A stretch of 64,000 nt of DNA from the NCBI GenBank assembly GCA_946406145.1, contig CAMJJL010000004.1, forward strand, positions 1-64,000. The letters are read 5' to 3'. Within the stretch, counting starts at the first letter, position 1; the number at the start of each line of letters is the position of its first letter. A program made the position numbers and the translations under genes. Under the pieces are notes generated by a model. The model saw only the letters and a list, made by a program, of their open reading frames with translations, had not been told where the DNA came from and ran no database searches. Positions 33,939-42,292 of this stretch are shown here, in pieces. The stretch comes from an uncultured Clostridia bacterium (GTDB lineage: Bacteria; Bacillota; Clostridia; Oscillospirales; Acutalibacteraceae).

Positions 33939-35015
33939 ATGATGAGTAAACAAACCATTGATTTAAACGGAAAAACAATACTGGTAACGGGATCTCCCGG
34001 ATTTATCGGAGCAAATCTGGTTATCAGACTGCTCAGCGAGTTAACGGCCGGAAGGGTCATATCCTTTGACAGCATGAACGACTACTACGATCCGAAGCTG
34101 AAGGAATACAGACTGGGAAAGATCGAGGAGGCGGCAAAGGCTTCGTCGGTCAGCCACGTCTTTATCCGTGGGAATCTAGCGGATAAGGCGCTGGTGGATC
34201 GGGTGTTTGAAGAATACAAGCCTGCCGTCGTTGTCAACCTCGCGGCGCAGGCGGGCGTCCGCTACTCGATCGAGCATCCCGATGTGTATATCGAGAGCAA
34301 TCTGATCGGCTTCTTTCACATTTTGGAGGCGTGCAGACAGTACCCCGTCGAGCATCTGGTTTATGCGTCCAGCTCGAGTGTTTACGGCGGCAACAAAAAG
34401 GTGCCGTTCAGCGTGGAGGATAAGGTGGACAACCCGGTCAGCCTGTATGCCGCTACCAAGAAGAGCAACGAGCTGCTGGCGCACAGCTATGCTAAGCTGT
34501 ATAATATTCCTTCCACCGGACTGCGCTTTTTCACGGTTTACGGTCCTGCCGGACGTCCGGATATGTTCTACTTCAGCGCAACGCAGAAGCTCAGCCGCGG
34601 CGAGAATATTCAGATATTCAACTACGGCAACTGTAAGCGTGACTTCACCTATATCGACGATATCGTCGAGGGGGTTTACCGCGTGATGCAGGGAGCGCCC
34701 GAGAAGGCTGTCGGCGAGGACGGACTGCCGCTGCCGCCGTATGCTGTCTACAATATCGGCGGCGGAACACCCGAGAACCTGCTGGACTATATCAGCACCC
34801 TGCAGGAGGAGTTGGTCAGAGCGGATGTTTTGCCCGAGGACTATGACTTTGAGGGTCACCGGGAGTTGGTCGGTATGCAGCCGGGCGATGTTCCCGTGAC
34901 CTATGCCGACTCCGAAGCGCTGGAGCGCGACTACGGCTTTACGCCGAAGATCGGGATCCGCGAAGGACTGAGGGCTTTTGCCCAATGGTACAAAAGGTAT
35001 TACGGTGATTCGTAA
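33939..35015 (+). CDS. UDP-glucuronate 4-epimerase (NAD-dependent epimerase/dehydratase)
   Basis: 358-residue extended SDR. NAD motif VTGSPGFIGANLV has Ser-Pro in place of the usual Gly-Ala/Gly. The catalytic pair lies in VSLYAATKKSNELLAHSY, the wide-open Ser-Ser-Ser-Val-Tyr-Gly loop in YASSSSVYGGNKKVPF, and TGLRFFTVYGPAGRPDM is the hallmark of the CapI/LpsL-type UDP-glucuronate 4-epimerases. It would turn the Ugd product into UDP-galacturonate. Last gene of the rml operon, followed by a terminator at 35108. Confidence 0.85.
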   Translation: MMSKQTIDLNGKTILVTGSPGFIGANLVIRLLSELTAGRVISFDSMNDYYDPKLKEYRLGKIEEAAKASSVSHVFIRGNLADKALVDRVFEEYKPAVVVNLAAQAGVRYSIEHPDVYIESNLIGFFHILEACRQYPVEHLVYASSSSVYGGNKKVPFSVEDKVDNPVSLYAATKKSNELLAHSYAKLYNIPSTGLRFFTVYGPAGRPDMFYFSATQKLSRGENIQIFNYGNCKRDFTYIDDIVEGVYRVMQGAPEKAVGEDGLPLPPYAVYNIGGGTPENLLDYISTLQEELVRADVLPEDYDFEGHRELVGMQPGDVPVTYADSEALERDYGFTPKIGIREGLRAFAQWYKRYYGDS

Positions 35016-35107
35016 AGATTTTGCGGAAGATATCTTGCGAAAAACACCTCACTTTTGTGCGTTCCGCTAATGATGAAACAAACCATAAACGAATATGCGT
35101 AAAACAA

Positions 35108-35152
35108 ATCCTCCCCTATCGGCTCGATCGAGCGAATAGAGGAGGATATTTT
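35108..35152 (+). terminator. intrinsic terminator of the rml operon
   Basis: 12-bp stem ATCCTCCCCTAT / ATAGAGGAGGAT with one mismatch, followed by ATTTTTATT on the plus strand. Confidence 0.75.
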
Positions 35153-35182
35153 TATTAAGTATTATACAGCCTTGTCACCCGG

Positions 35183-35698
35183 TTACAGCCGCTTGACGAT
35201 CTCGCTCACAGTCTTACTCTCATAATGGAGCTTGAGCGGTTTTGCGTCGTCGGCAGGATAACCCAGCGTCATCAATAATACCGGCGTTTCGTTTTTTGGC
35301 AGATCGAACGCCGCTTTCACTTCGCTCGGCTTGAAATAATTGACCCAGCATGAGCCGACGCCCCTGTCCCATGCCGCGAGCATCATATGGTCGGCGACGA
35401 TGCTGACGTCCTGGATACCGGCACGGCAGCCTGCTTCGAGCGGACTTTTCCAGTCCTCGGTCTCATCGAGGGCGATCAGCAGCACCACAGGCGCGTCAAA
35501 GGCACAGCGAGTAAGCGATCTGATCTTTGCGACCACCTCATCGCTCTGTAACACATAGATCCTCTGGGGCTGATAGTTGCACCCTGTGGGCGCGAGCATG
35601 CCCGCTTTGAGGATCGCGTTCAGATCATCCTGCCTAAGCATATCGGGTTTGTATTTGCGAACGGAATACCGTTCCTTGATCAGTTGACTGAATTCCAT
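35183..35698 (-). CDS. nitroreductase family protein
   Basis: About 171 residues, FMN-dependent nitroreductase fold. FSQLIKERYSVRKYK is the family N-terminus with phosphate-binding Arg-Ser-x-Arg; AGMLAPTGCNYQPQRIYV and GSCWVNYFKPSEVKAAF follow, ending with LMTLGYPADDAKP. Short form, acts as a homodimer oxidoreductase on quinone or nitro compounds. ATG at 35698 is preferred over 35701 from the AGGAG spacing. It lies 31 bp downstream of the PAP2 gene and is probably co-transcribed with it. Confidence 0.85.
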   Translation of the reverse strand: MEFSQLIKERYSVRKYKPDMLRQDDLNAILKAGMLAPTGCNYQPQRIYVLQSDEVVAKIRSLTRCAFDAPVVLLIALDETEDWKSPLEAGCRAGIQDVSIVADHMMLAAWDRGVGSCWVNYFKPSEVKAAFDLPKNETPVLLMTLGYPADDAKPLKLHYESKTVSEIVKRL

Positions 35699-35729
35699 CA
35701 TTTTCTCCTGTGAAGATCGGCGAGATCGA

Positions 35730-36659
35730 TCACGCCTTGCGCTTGAAGATACGGTCGCCGAGTCGGAAGATCAGCGGATACACGCCGATAGTGACGAAGA
35801 TGATCACACAGTAGCGCGCCGCGCGCACCGCATAGGACGGCATTGTTGCCGCAGCGAGGAACTCCTTGCTGAACGGGAGCTTTAACAGCGTGTTGAGTCC
35901 GAAGTAGACGCCGACGCCCAGCACGATCCGCAGGATACAGCGCAGGACGTTGCGTGTATTCTCGAACTTGACGAATCGTTCCTCGAATTCCACCGCGAAG
36001 ATGAAGCCGATCAGGATGCCGAAGGCGGTATAATAATCGGCGCTCTTACAATAGAACCATCCCGGAAGGGCGACCAGCACCAAAAGTCCGTAGAACGCCC
36101 AGCGGTTTTTGACAGCACGCTGCAAAGCCGGAACGATGAAAACGACAGCCAGACCCAGCACCCAACCGCAGATGACGTCCGTCGGGTAATGGACGCCGAG
36201 GCAAAAGCGTGAGATACCCACCAAGAGAGGAAGAACGATGCCGATGATCATCAGGATCCTGTTCTTCTTATACCGTCCCAGAGAGGTATACAGCGCCACG
36301 GCGTTGGTGGAATGACCGCTGGGGAAAGAGAATCCCTGTGCCGAGATATCATAGATATCGGCGCCGCTTTTCACCGGCTTGAGGCATTGGATCCCCGGAT
36401 TGTCAAAGTACGGTCTGCGCCTGAGGAAGATGTTCTTGATCATGGGATTGAGGGTGATGCCCACGAGCACATTCAATCCGACATACTTGCCGTATTCCTT
36501 CTCCCAACACCAGTACAAAAAGCCCAGTACAGCGACGCACACCAACTGATCGCCCATCTCGGTGATCACGGACGCGATCGCCGTTCCGACAGGACCGAGC
36601 CACGACTGGATCCACTGCATCAGCGCGACTTCCCATTCAAAGTAAAACGTATTTCCCAT
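35730..36659 (-). CDS. PAP2-family membrane phosphatase
   Basis: 309 residues with about seven membrane helices. The three phosphatase motifs are visible: the KxxxxxxRP type sequence (KNIFLRRRPYF), PSGHST (FSFPSGHSTNAVALY) and SRxxxxxHxxxD (SRFCLGVHYPTDVICGW). It probably removes phosphate from a lipid pyrophosphate or phosphatidate on the outer face. Recycling of undecaprenyl pyrophosphate from the nearby capsule pathway is possible but not shown by sequence. The C-terminal half after motif 3 is a further set of helices. Confidence 0.88.
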   Translation of the reverse strand: MGNTFYFEWEVALMQWIQSWLGPVGTAIASVITEMGDQLVCVAVLGFLYWCWEKEYGKYVGLNVLVGITLNPMIKNIFLRRRPYFDNPGIQCLKPVKSGADIYDISAQGFSFPSGHSTNAVALYTSLGRYKKNRILMIIGIVLPLLVGISRFCLGVHYPTDVICGWVLGLAVVFIVPALQRAVKNRWAFYGLLVLVALPGWFYCKSADYYTAFGILIGFIFAVEFEERFVKFENTRNVLRCILRIVLGVGVYFGLNTLLKLPFSKEFLAAATMPSYAVRAARYCVIIFVTIGVYPLIFRLGDRIFKRKA

Positions 36660-36810
36660 TAACCTCTCTCCTTTATCAATACGAAATCCCTTTCATATTA
36701 TTATAACAGAGATTTGGATGAAGTCAATCATTCCTCCGACATCAACCGCGCATTTGATATTATTTCGATTCCGATCACACCAAAGCATAAGAACAGATAT
36801 TTTCCATCAT

Positions 36811-36839
36811 TTGACATCCGCCACAAGCTGTGATATGAT
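36811..36839 (+). promoter_or_regulatory. sigma-A promoter of the first methyltransferase-STAS gene
   Basis: TTGACA at 36811-36816, 17-bp spacer, TATGAT at 36834-36839: an almost perfect consensus, about 57 bp before the start codon. Confidence 0.75.
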
Positions 36840-36895
36840 TCGATCGGTAATACAGCACAGATCCTTGATTGCCTACTACAGATAAAAGGATGATA

Positions 36896-38158
36896 ATGAT
36901 GGATCAAAACTTACTCGAACGAGTCAATCCGGTATTCAATACCGCAAAAATGACGGTCTTTCAGCTGGCATCGGCAGGAGTGAAGGACGCCGCCGAGGTC
37001 GCCCAAAAGCTGAACCTGTCCTTTGAAGAAACACAGAACAGCGCCTCTACTACGGTTTCTCCCGAACAGATGACCGCCAATATGATCTTAGTGGAAACAC
37101 GCTGGCGTACCTGTGCCGCGATTGCGGAAAAGACCGGCTGCAAAACGATCGTCGATCTGCCCTGCGGTTACACGCCGCGTGCCAAAGCGATATCGCAAAA
37201 GGGGATCGCGTATTACGGCTTGGATCTTCCTGCCGCGATCAGAGAGGCGGAGCCTGCGATCCTGTCCATGATCGATGAGGACAAGCGCTCCTTGGTACAC
37301 TTCTGCGGTGTGGACGCGACCAACGGCGAATCTCTCAAAGCCGCTCTCAAGGACGCCGAGGATCCTCTGTGCATCACGACAGAGGGGCTCTTGATGTACT
37401 TCACCGATTTCGAGGTCGGCGCGCTGTGTGATAATATCCGCATGCTGCTCCGGGAACACGGCGGCTGTTGGCTGACTGCCGATACAGAAACCGGTATGCA
37501 GTATATCATGACGATGCAGCCGATCGCCGGCGATCGCTTTATGGAGATCATGATGAAGAGCAAAACCACCGCAGAGGACAAGTCGGACGTTGTCGTGGGC
37601 GGCAATTCGCTGATTGTCAGCCCTCAGGGCGATGTGGCTCAGAATATGAAAAACGCCATGATGTTCTTAGCACAGCACGGCTTGAAGGCGGAGCGCATGA
37701 TCCTGTCGGAGTATATGCCCGAGATCAACAGCCTGAGCAACGTCACCCCCGAACAGGCTGAGGCGATCAAGCAGAATATGCAAAAATGCGCCTACTGGAA
37801 GATCACGCCGATGGATACGGACACTCAGGTCGACACCGCCGATCTGCGCAGTGAGAGCTTTGATATGCAGGCGTCCGTGATGAACGACACCTTGAACCTG
37901 TCCTTGAAGGGCAGAGTCGATACCCTGACCGCGCCGAAGCTGCTGGCGCTCTTTGAACGCGTCAAAGCGGAGCATGACCTGCAGTCTGTTATGATCGACT
38001 GCGACGAGCTGGATTACATCTCCTCCGCCGGTCTGCGTGTTCTGCTGATCATGCAAAAGGGCTGTGCGGACGGCGTGAAGCTGAACGGCACCAATCAGCT
38101 CGTGAGAGAGATATTGGAGCAAACGGGATTTGACTCGGTATTGGATATTGCCGATTGA
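36896..38158 (+). CDS. SAM-dependent methyltransferase (LCM type) fused to a STAS domain
   Basis: About 420 residues. Residues 1-300 resemble the leucine carboxyl methyltransferase/PPM family: TMILVETRWRTC-type region, SAM-binding VDLPCGYTPRAKAIS, YYGLDLPAAI, and ITTEGLLMYF. Residues about 325-420 are a STAS (anti-anti-sigma factor-like) domain, with SLKGRVDTLTAPKLLALFE and the phosphorylation-site segment DYISSAGLRVLL (Ser-Ser). The start is set at 36896 or 36899 by AAGGA. The fusion suggests a methyltransferase controlled by, or signalling through, a SpoIIAA-type switch. Its paralogue lies convergent at 38236. Methyl acceptor unknown. Confidence 0.8.
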   Translation: MMDQNLLERVNPVFNTAKMTVFQLASAGVKDAAEVAQKLNLSFEETQNSASTTVSPEQMTANMILVETRWRTCAAIAEKTGCKTIVDLPCGYTPRAKAISQKGIAYYGLDLPAAIREAEPAILSMIDEDKRSLVHFCGVDATNGESLKAALKDAEDPLCITTEGLLMYFTDFEVGALCDNIRMLLREHGGCWLTADTETGMQYIMTMQPIAGDRFMEIMMKSKTTAEDKSDVVVGGNSLIVSPQGDVAQNMKNAMMFLAQHGLKAERMILSEYMPEINSLSNVTPEQAEAIKQNMQKCAYWKITPMDTDTQVDTADLRSESFDMQASVMNDTLNLSLKGRVDTLTAPKLLALFERVKAEHDLQSVMIDCDELDYISSAGLRVLLIMQKGCADGVKLNGTNQLVREILEQTGFDSVLDIAD

Positions 38159-38171
38159 TCAACCTATATTG

Positions 38172-38210
38172 AAACTGCCGACAAAGCATAGGCTCTGTCG
38201 GCAGTTTTTT
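38172..38210. terminator. terminator between the two methyltransferase-STAS genes
   Basis: 12-bp stem AAACTGCCGACA / TGTCGGCAGTTT followed by a T run on the plus strand; AAAs before it give a T run for the minus strand too, so it can serve both convergent genes. Confidence 0.8.
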
Positions 38211-38235
38211 CAATTCAATTGTTGATTATCAGCTG

Positions 38236-39450
38236 TCAGAGCAGGGGGATGATCCCGTCAAAGCCCGTCACCTCAAAGATCTCCTTGACGTCATCCGACG
38301 CACCCTCGACCGTGACGTTGCCCTGTCCGAGCTTTTTGACCATGATCATCATCGTGCGCAATCCGGCGGACGAGATGTACTCGAGCGCATCCGCTTTCAC
38401 TTTGACAGAGGAGATACCGCCGCCGCACTCGTCAAACACCTTCAAGATCGCGGGCGCGCTGATCGTATCGATACGACCGCTGACGGTCATCTCAAGCACA
38501 CCGCCGACCGTTTGGTAATCAACGGTAAGGTTTTCGATCTTCTCAGCGCCGCTGACAGACGCCTTCTGCGTATAGTTGGAATCAAGGGTCATTTTCCATA
38601 CACAGGCGTTCTTCAGAAGGTCAAGATACTTTTCCTGCCAACTTTCGGGGATCGCCTTTAGCATATTCAGATCCTCGTCGCCGTGGTAGAAGGGCGCCTT
38701 TTCCACCTTGAAGCCTCTCGCTTCGATGAACGCCTTCACCTTCTCGCGATCCATGCGTCCTACGCCGTCGTTATAGATATCCGACTGCTTCATCGTCCTT
38801 TTGCGTGACGCGTCGTAGGCATCGGGATCGCTCATGTTTGCTTTCGCGAACGGCTCATATTTCACACCCAGATCCGAGGTCACAAACGCGCCGGAGTGCT
38901 TTTCCAGTATCTGACGTATGCCGTCAAGGAACTGCTCGAACTCCGAAATTGAAAGATAGCCTAAAAGTCCCTCGCAGGAGATCAGCACCTCGCCGTCAAA
39001 GCTCCCGACAGCGGCATTGAGCGAAGCGGCGTTGGTCGCGTCACCGCCGTGATATACCTTGCCGAGTCCTTCCTTGTCGGCGAACTTTTGCAATTCTTCC
39101 GCTACAACGGGAACATCTAAGCCTGCATAGGCGATGCCGTTGTTTTGGCAGAAGATCGATCTGGGCGTATAGCCGCAGGCGACATCCAGCAGGTTCTTAT
39201 AGCCGTCCTTTATCAGTATTCTTGAAAGGGCAGCATAACGCGCCTCTATCGCCACCGTTACGCCTGTCATCAACGCTTTGGCGTCAGTCTCTGAGACGAG
39301 AGTATCGGACGGGTCTCTCTTTGAGAGTGTTTCCTGCAGGTCTAAGCCGGCGATCATCCTTTTCGCGTCCTCATTGCCGGCGGCTGCCAGCATGAACACG
39401 GTGCTCTTGGCGGTAAGATAGGTCGGGTTTACCATGGTTCTGTAATCCAT
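38236..39450 (-). CDS. second methyltransferase (LCM type)-STAS fusion, paralogue
   Basis: 404 residues from the ATG at 39450 (AGGAGG site). Same domain order as the gene at 36896: methyltransferase with LDVACGYTPRSIFCQ, YAGLDVPVV and ISCEGLLGYL, then STAS with VSGRIDTISAPAILKVFDE and EYISSAGLRTMMIM. Identity to the first copy looks moderate, so the duplication is old and both copies are kept intact. The two genes are convergent, not tandem. Both keep the Ser-Ser-Ala-Gly-Leu-Arg phosphosite, so both could be phosphorylated by an anti-sigma-type kinase elsewhere. Confidence 0.8.
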   Translation of the reverse strand: MDYRTMVNPTYLTAKSTVFMLAAAGNEDAKRMIAGLDLQETLSKRDPSDTLVSETDAKALMTGVTVAIEARYAALSRILIKDGYKNLLDVACGYTPRSIFCQNNGIAYAGLDVPVVAEELQKFADKEGLGKVYHGGDATNAASLNAAVGSFDGEVLISCEGLLGYLSISEFEQFLDGIRQILEKHSGAFVTSDLGVKYEPFAKANMSDPDAYDASRKRTMKQSDIYNDGVGRMDREKVKAFIEARGFKVEKAPFYHGDEDLNMLKAIPESWQEKYLDLLKNACVWKMTLDSNYTQKASVSGAEKIENLTVDYQTVGGVLEMTVSGRIDTISAPAILKVFDECGGGISSVKVKADALEYISSAGLRTMMIMVKKLGQGNVTVEGASDDVKEIFEVTGFDGIIPLL

Positions 39451-39606
39451 TTTTCTCCTCCTTGGATTGTTTTGTATACATTCATACACTTTCACGGTAA
39501 TAGGCAGCTAGGGCTTGATGTAATCGGATGCGTGATAGCGTTTGCGCCCCTGTGTCACATCCTTGTACACAATCGCCTTGAAGGGCTGTTTGTTACTGTC
39601 GAACGA

Positions 39607-40362
39607 TCATTTGACGATCAAATCGTCTAAGCGCTTCTCCTTGTTCAGCACATTCATGTCGATATATTTTTCGCCTCCGGTATAGCCCTGCAGCTCACCT
39701 CTGTTGAAATACTGCCAGATATACCAGTCATCCTTATAGTTCCAGCTCAGGGGTGAGTACAGGCTGGAGATCCACTTTTTGTACTCGTCAAATTCACCCT
39801 TGAGATACTTTTTGTATAGATCGGCTCGGGTGTAGATCATGGGCTTGACGCCGTACTGCTTTTCGACCGTATCGAGGTAGGTTTTCAGTTCACGGATGAC
39901 GGCGTCCTTTTCGGGCGGATTCTGCTCCTTGTCGCCGTAATACTCCACATCGACGACAGGAAGCAGCCTGCCCTTGATATCCGTTCCGACGGTGTTGATA
40001 AAGTTCTCTGCCTGTGTTTTGCCCTCGCTGTCATAGGAGAAGAAGTGATAGGCGCCCGACAACAGTCCTGCATTTTGGGCATTTTGCCAATTCTCGGCGA
40101 ATCGATCATCCTGTATCTTGCTGCCCTCGGTCGCCTTGATATAGATGAAGGCGATGTCCTGCTCCTTGAGCTTGTTCATATCGATATCCGCCTGATAGGA
40201 GGAGACATCCACGCCGATGGTGCTGTTCTTCTCATTGACAAACCATTTGTTGATAAATACCTTTTTTGTCTTTGCCAACACAAAAACAGATGAAAACGCG
40301 ATCGTCGCTGCCAATACAATAATAATCAATGTAATGATCAGTCTTTTTATTCCCTTTTTCAT
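39607..40362 (-). CDS. GH25 lysozyme-like hydrolase, membrane-anchored or secreted
   Basis: 251 residues. An N-terminal hydrophobic helix (residues 8-30, LIITLIIIVLAATIAFSSVF) acts as signal or anchor. The GH25 domain spans about 45-245: GVDVSSYQADIDMNKLKE, AFIYIKATEGSKIQD, GAYHFFSYDSEGKTQAENF, catalytic DxE in LLPVVDVEYY, MIYTRADLY and WQYFNRGELQGY. It cleaves the beta-1,4 bond of peptidoglycan. After the TGA stop the same frame stays open for 32 coding-like codons to a TAG at 39508 (see findings). Confidence 0.88.
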   Translation of the reverse strand: MKKGIKRLIITLIIIVLAATIAFSSVFVLAKTKKVFINKWFVNEKNSTIGVDVSSYQADIDMNKLKEQDIAFIYIKATEGSKIQDDRFAENWQNAQNAGLLSGAYHFFSYDSEGKTQAENFINTVGTDIKGRLLPVVDVEYYGDKEQNPPEKDAVIRELKTYLDTVEKQYGVKPMIYTRADLYKKYLKGEFDEYKKWISSLYSPLSWNYKDDWYIWQYFNRGELQGYTGGEKYIDMNVLNKEKRLDDLIVK

Positions 40363-40447
40363 CTGCTCTTCTCCCCTATTCCTTAAATGATACTTTATTA
40401 TACCATCGGAGCCGGTTTTTGTCTATCATCAATAAAGGATAAAATCA

Positions 40448-40488
40448 AAAAACCTGTCAGAACAACACAATGTCATCTGACAGGTTTT
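40448..40488 (-). terminator. terminator of the condensation-like gene
   Basis: Stem AAAACCTGTCAGA / TCTGACAGGTTTT immediately after the stop codon at 40493. The minus strand reads into a T run. Confidence 0.8.
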
Positions 40489-40492
40489 GCTG

Positions 40493-41770
40493 TTATACTT
40501 TGGGCAGCTCGATCTTCGGCAGACGGCGCGCGAAACGCTCCGATACCGTATAGGGGATCTTTTCGCCGTCGAGGATCTCACAGAAGCGCTCCAGCGGCTG
40601 ACGCTTTTTGTCTATCAGCTGGAAGGTGATGCAGAACTTATCCGACAAGGCGTTTACCTCGAGCATCAAGTCGCCGTCCGTGATCGTATACAGCCCCTTG
40701 ATGTGCTGATCCATCTCGCCCCAATCCGTCTTTCCGACATAGCTGACCGTGCTGTTGTCGCGCGGATCGCTGCGGAAGGCGCTGTTGCTCAGCGCGTAGT
40801 TCTTCTTTGACTTCAAATCGGGCTGCGCGTCGATACCGTCGTGCACCTTTTGGAGTCTGACAAAGCGCTCCACACCCAGCTCCGGCTGATTCTGCTTGAT
40901 GATCGCGCCGCGGGCACGCATATTGAGCTTTTCGATAGATTCGTCCTTCATATCCCATTCGTAACGGATGTGGATGAAGCGGACAAAGTCGCGGTAGGTC
41001 TCGCTCGCGCCGATCTCATCGCGATAATCCGCCGCGATCCTGACGGACAGATGGGTGTCTTTCTTCTCTTTGAAGATCTTCGTCCCCACCTTGACCATCA
41101 TCGCCGCGAGGATGGTGTTCGGAGAACCGTCGATCCTTGCCGCGTAATCCATGAAATCCTTGGTCGGGATCTCGACCTGATAGTAGTAGCACTCATTGAC
41201 AAACGGATTGAACAGATACTTGAGCGTTCTCCAAATGGCGAGGTTGGAATCACCGCCGTCATAGCGATAGATCGGCTCGTCCTTGGGGAGCGAATCCACA
41301 TCGGGGAAGAAATACTCGCCGTCCGTGACGGGAGAATCGGGGAACTTGAGATCCTTGGGCGCGGCAAGCTCACCGTACTTTTTGCACATATACTGATACA
41401 AGGTCGTCTTGAGCCAGAACATGCCGCCGAACGCCCCGCAGACAGAATGCGAGAAATTGAACCAGACGCAGTCGTCTCTGTAGGTGAGCGCCACCAGATG
41501 TTGGTTGACCGCTTCACTGCCCAAGACCAGTCTTTCGTCCTTTTCGGGCAGTACGGCGATGGGTCTGACGTTATGGGTCAGGGTGTAGTTCTGCTCCTCG
41601 TCCAAGCCGACCTTCACGCTGAAATACGGAAACCTTTTGATCGCCTTCTGCGCCGCCTTGTCCAGCAATTCGGCGTCGACGGGCGCGTCGAGCTGTACCT
41701 TGAACCGAACGGTAAAGGGCAGCTTCTCCATATACTCATACAAAAGATAAATATCAGGGTTCTTGCTCAT
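40493..41770 (-). CDS. condensation-domain/alcohol acetyltransferase-like protein
   Basis: 425 residues with the fold signature of CoA-dependent acyltransferases of the NRPS condensation, PapA and alcohol acetyltransferase group: LPFTVRFKVQLDAPVDAELL, AIKRFPYFSVKV near the start. The HHxxxDG active-site motif is reduced to NFSHSVCGAFGG near residue 100, which keeps one His but lacks the Asp. A later VSYVGKTDWGEMDQHIK matches the S.xGK or DFGWG-like region. The enzyme may use a different catalytic base or be a non-catalytic member. AGGAGG site before the ATG. Upstream lies a small peptide gene on the same strand with its own terminator. Confidence 0.7.
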   Translation of the reverse strand: MSKNPDIYLLYEYMEKLPFTVRFKVQLDAPVDAELLDKAAQKAIKRFPYFSVKVGLDEEQNYTLTHNVRPIAVLPEKDERLVLGSEAVNQHLVALTYRDDCVWFNFSHSVCGAFGGMFWLKTTLYQYMCKKYGELAAPKDLKFPDSPVTDGEYFFPDVDSLPKDEPIYRYDGGDSNLAIWRTLKYLFNPFVNECYYYQVEIPTKDFMDYAARIDGSPNTILAAMMVKVGTKIFKEKKDTHLSVRIAADYRDEIGASETYRDFVRFIHIRYEWDMKDESIEKLNMRARGAIIKQNQPELGVERFVRLQKVHDGIDAQPDLKSKKNYALSNSAFRSDPRDNSTVSYVGKTDWGEMDQHIKGLYTITDGDLMLEVNALSDKFCITFQLIDKKRQPLERFCEILDGEKIPYTVSERFARRLPKIELPKV

Positions 41771-41925
41771 TTTGTCCTCCTTATTGGTTGATACGCGATG
41801 ATTGCCCGACGCTGACTCAGTTGGGCATTTTATGCCAAAACAAGATAATTATTCACAAGATCGCAGCGAAGTCATTCTATCAAAAAAGCGTACTGTAGTC
41901 AAGTGCTTATTTCAGTCAATACAAA

Positions 41926-41956
41926 AATCCCGAAAAGCGCCGTGCTCTTCGGGATT
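41926..41956 (-). terminator. terminator of the 39-residue peptide gene
   Basis: Stem AATCCCGAA / TTCGGGATT with a 13-nt loop, followed on the minus strand by a T run. It lies 10 bp after the peptide stop codon. Confidence 0.75.
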
Positions 41957-41966
41957 CGTTATCATT

Positions 41967-42086
41967 TTAATGCTTGTTCTGACCTATGATATCGTCCTCA
42001 TATTCTTCACCGGAGGTCATGATCACGTCCTTCGATTGAAAGACAATGACATCGAGCTGTGTGCGCTCATACTGTTTTTTTCTCAT
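41967..42086 (-). CDS. 39-residue peptide with VIMTSG motif
   Basis: Short gene starting at the third of three ATGs (42092, 42089, 42086), since AAGGAGG lies 7 nt before it. The peptide has a basic start (MRKKQYERTQ), a hydrophobic DVIVFQSKDV core, then IMTSGEEYEDDIIG and a basic end. Short proteins with a (Y/F)E.P..... DVITTSG pattern are frequent in gut Clostridia; I recall the pattern but know no function. There is no signal peptide or membrane helix. It has its own ribosome site and terminator, so it is very likely a real gene. Export or RiPP-type processing is only a guess. Confidence 0.6.
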   Translation of the reverse strand: MRKKQYERTQLDVIVFQSKDVIMTSGEEYEDDIIGQNKH

Positions 42087-42237
42087 CATCATACCTCCTT
42101 TTAGGATAAACCTATAACGGGGGACAAGATAATCCCCTGATCCCCCATTATATATCCCGTAATATGATAACATATTTATCCCGAAACCGCAAAATTAATC
42201 AATGAGTTTTTTTGCTTTTTTCATTCTGCCGTAAAAG

Positions 42238-42270
42238 GAAAAGGCTGTACCCTCATCGAGCGTACAGCCG
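42238..42270 (-). terminator. terminator of the 42293 lipoprotein gene
   Basis: Stem GGCTGTAC / GTACAGCC with a T-rich stretch after it on the minus strand, 22 bp after the stop codon. Confidence 0.75.
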
Positions 42271-42292
42271 GTTGTGATTCTGTTGCGATGGA

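Noticed and set aside
40841..41791. 316-codon plus-strand frame
   Set aside because: Antisense to the condensation-like gene, which has AGGAGG, a terminator and a recognisable fold.
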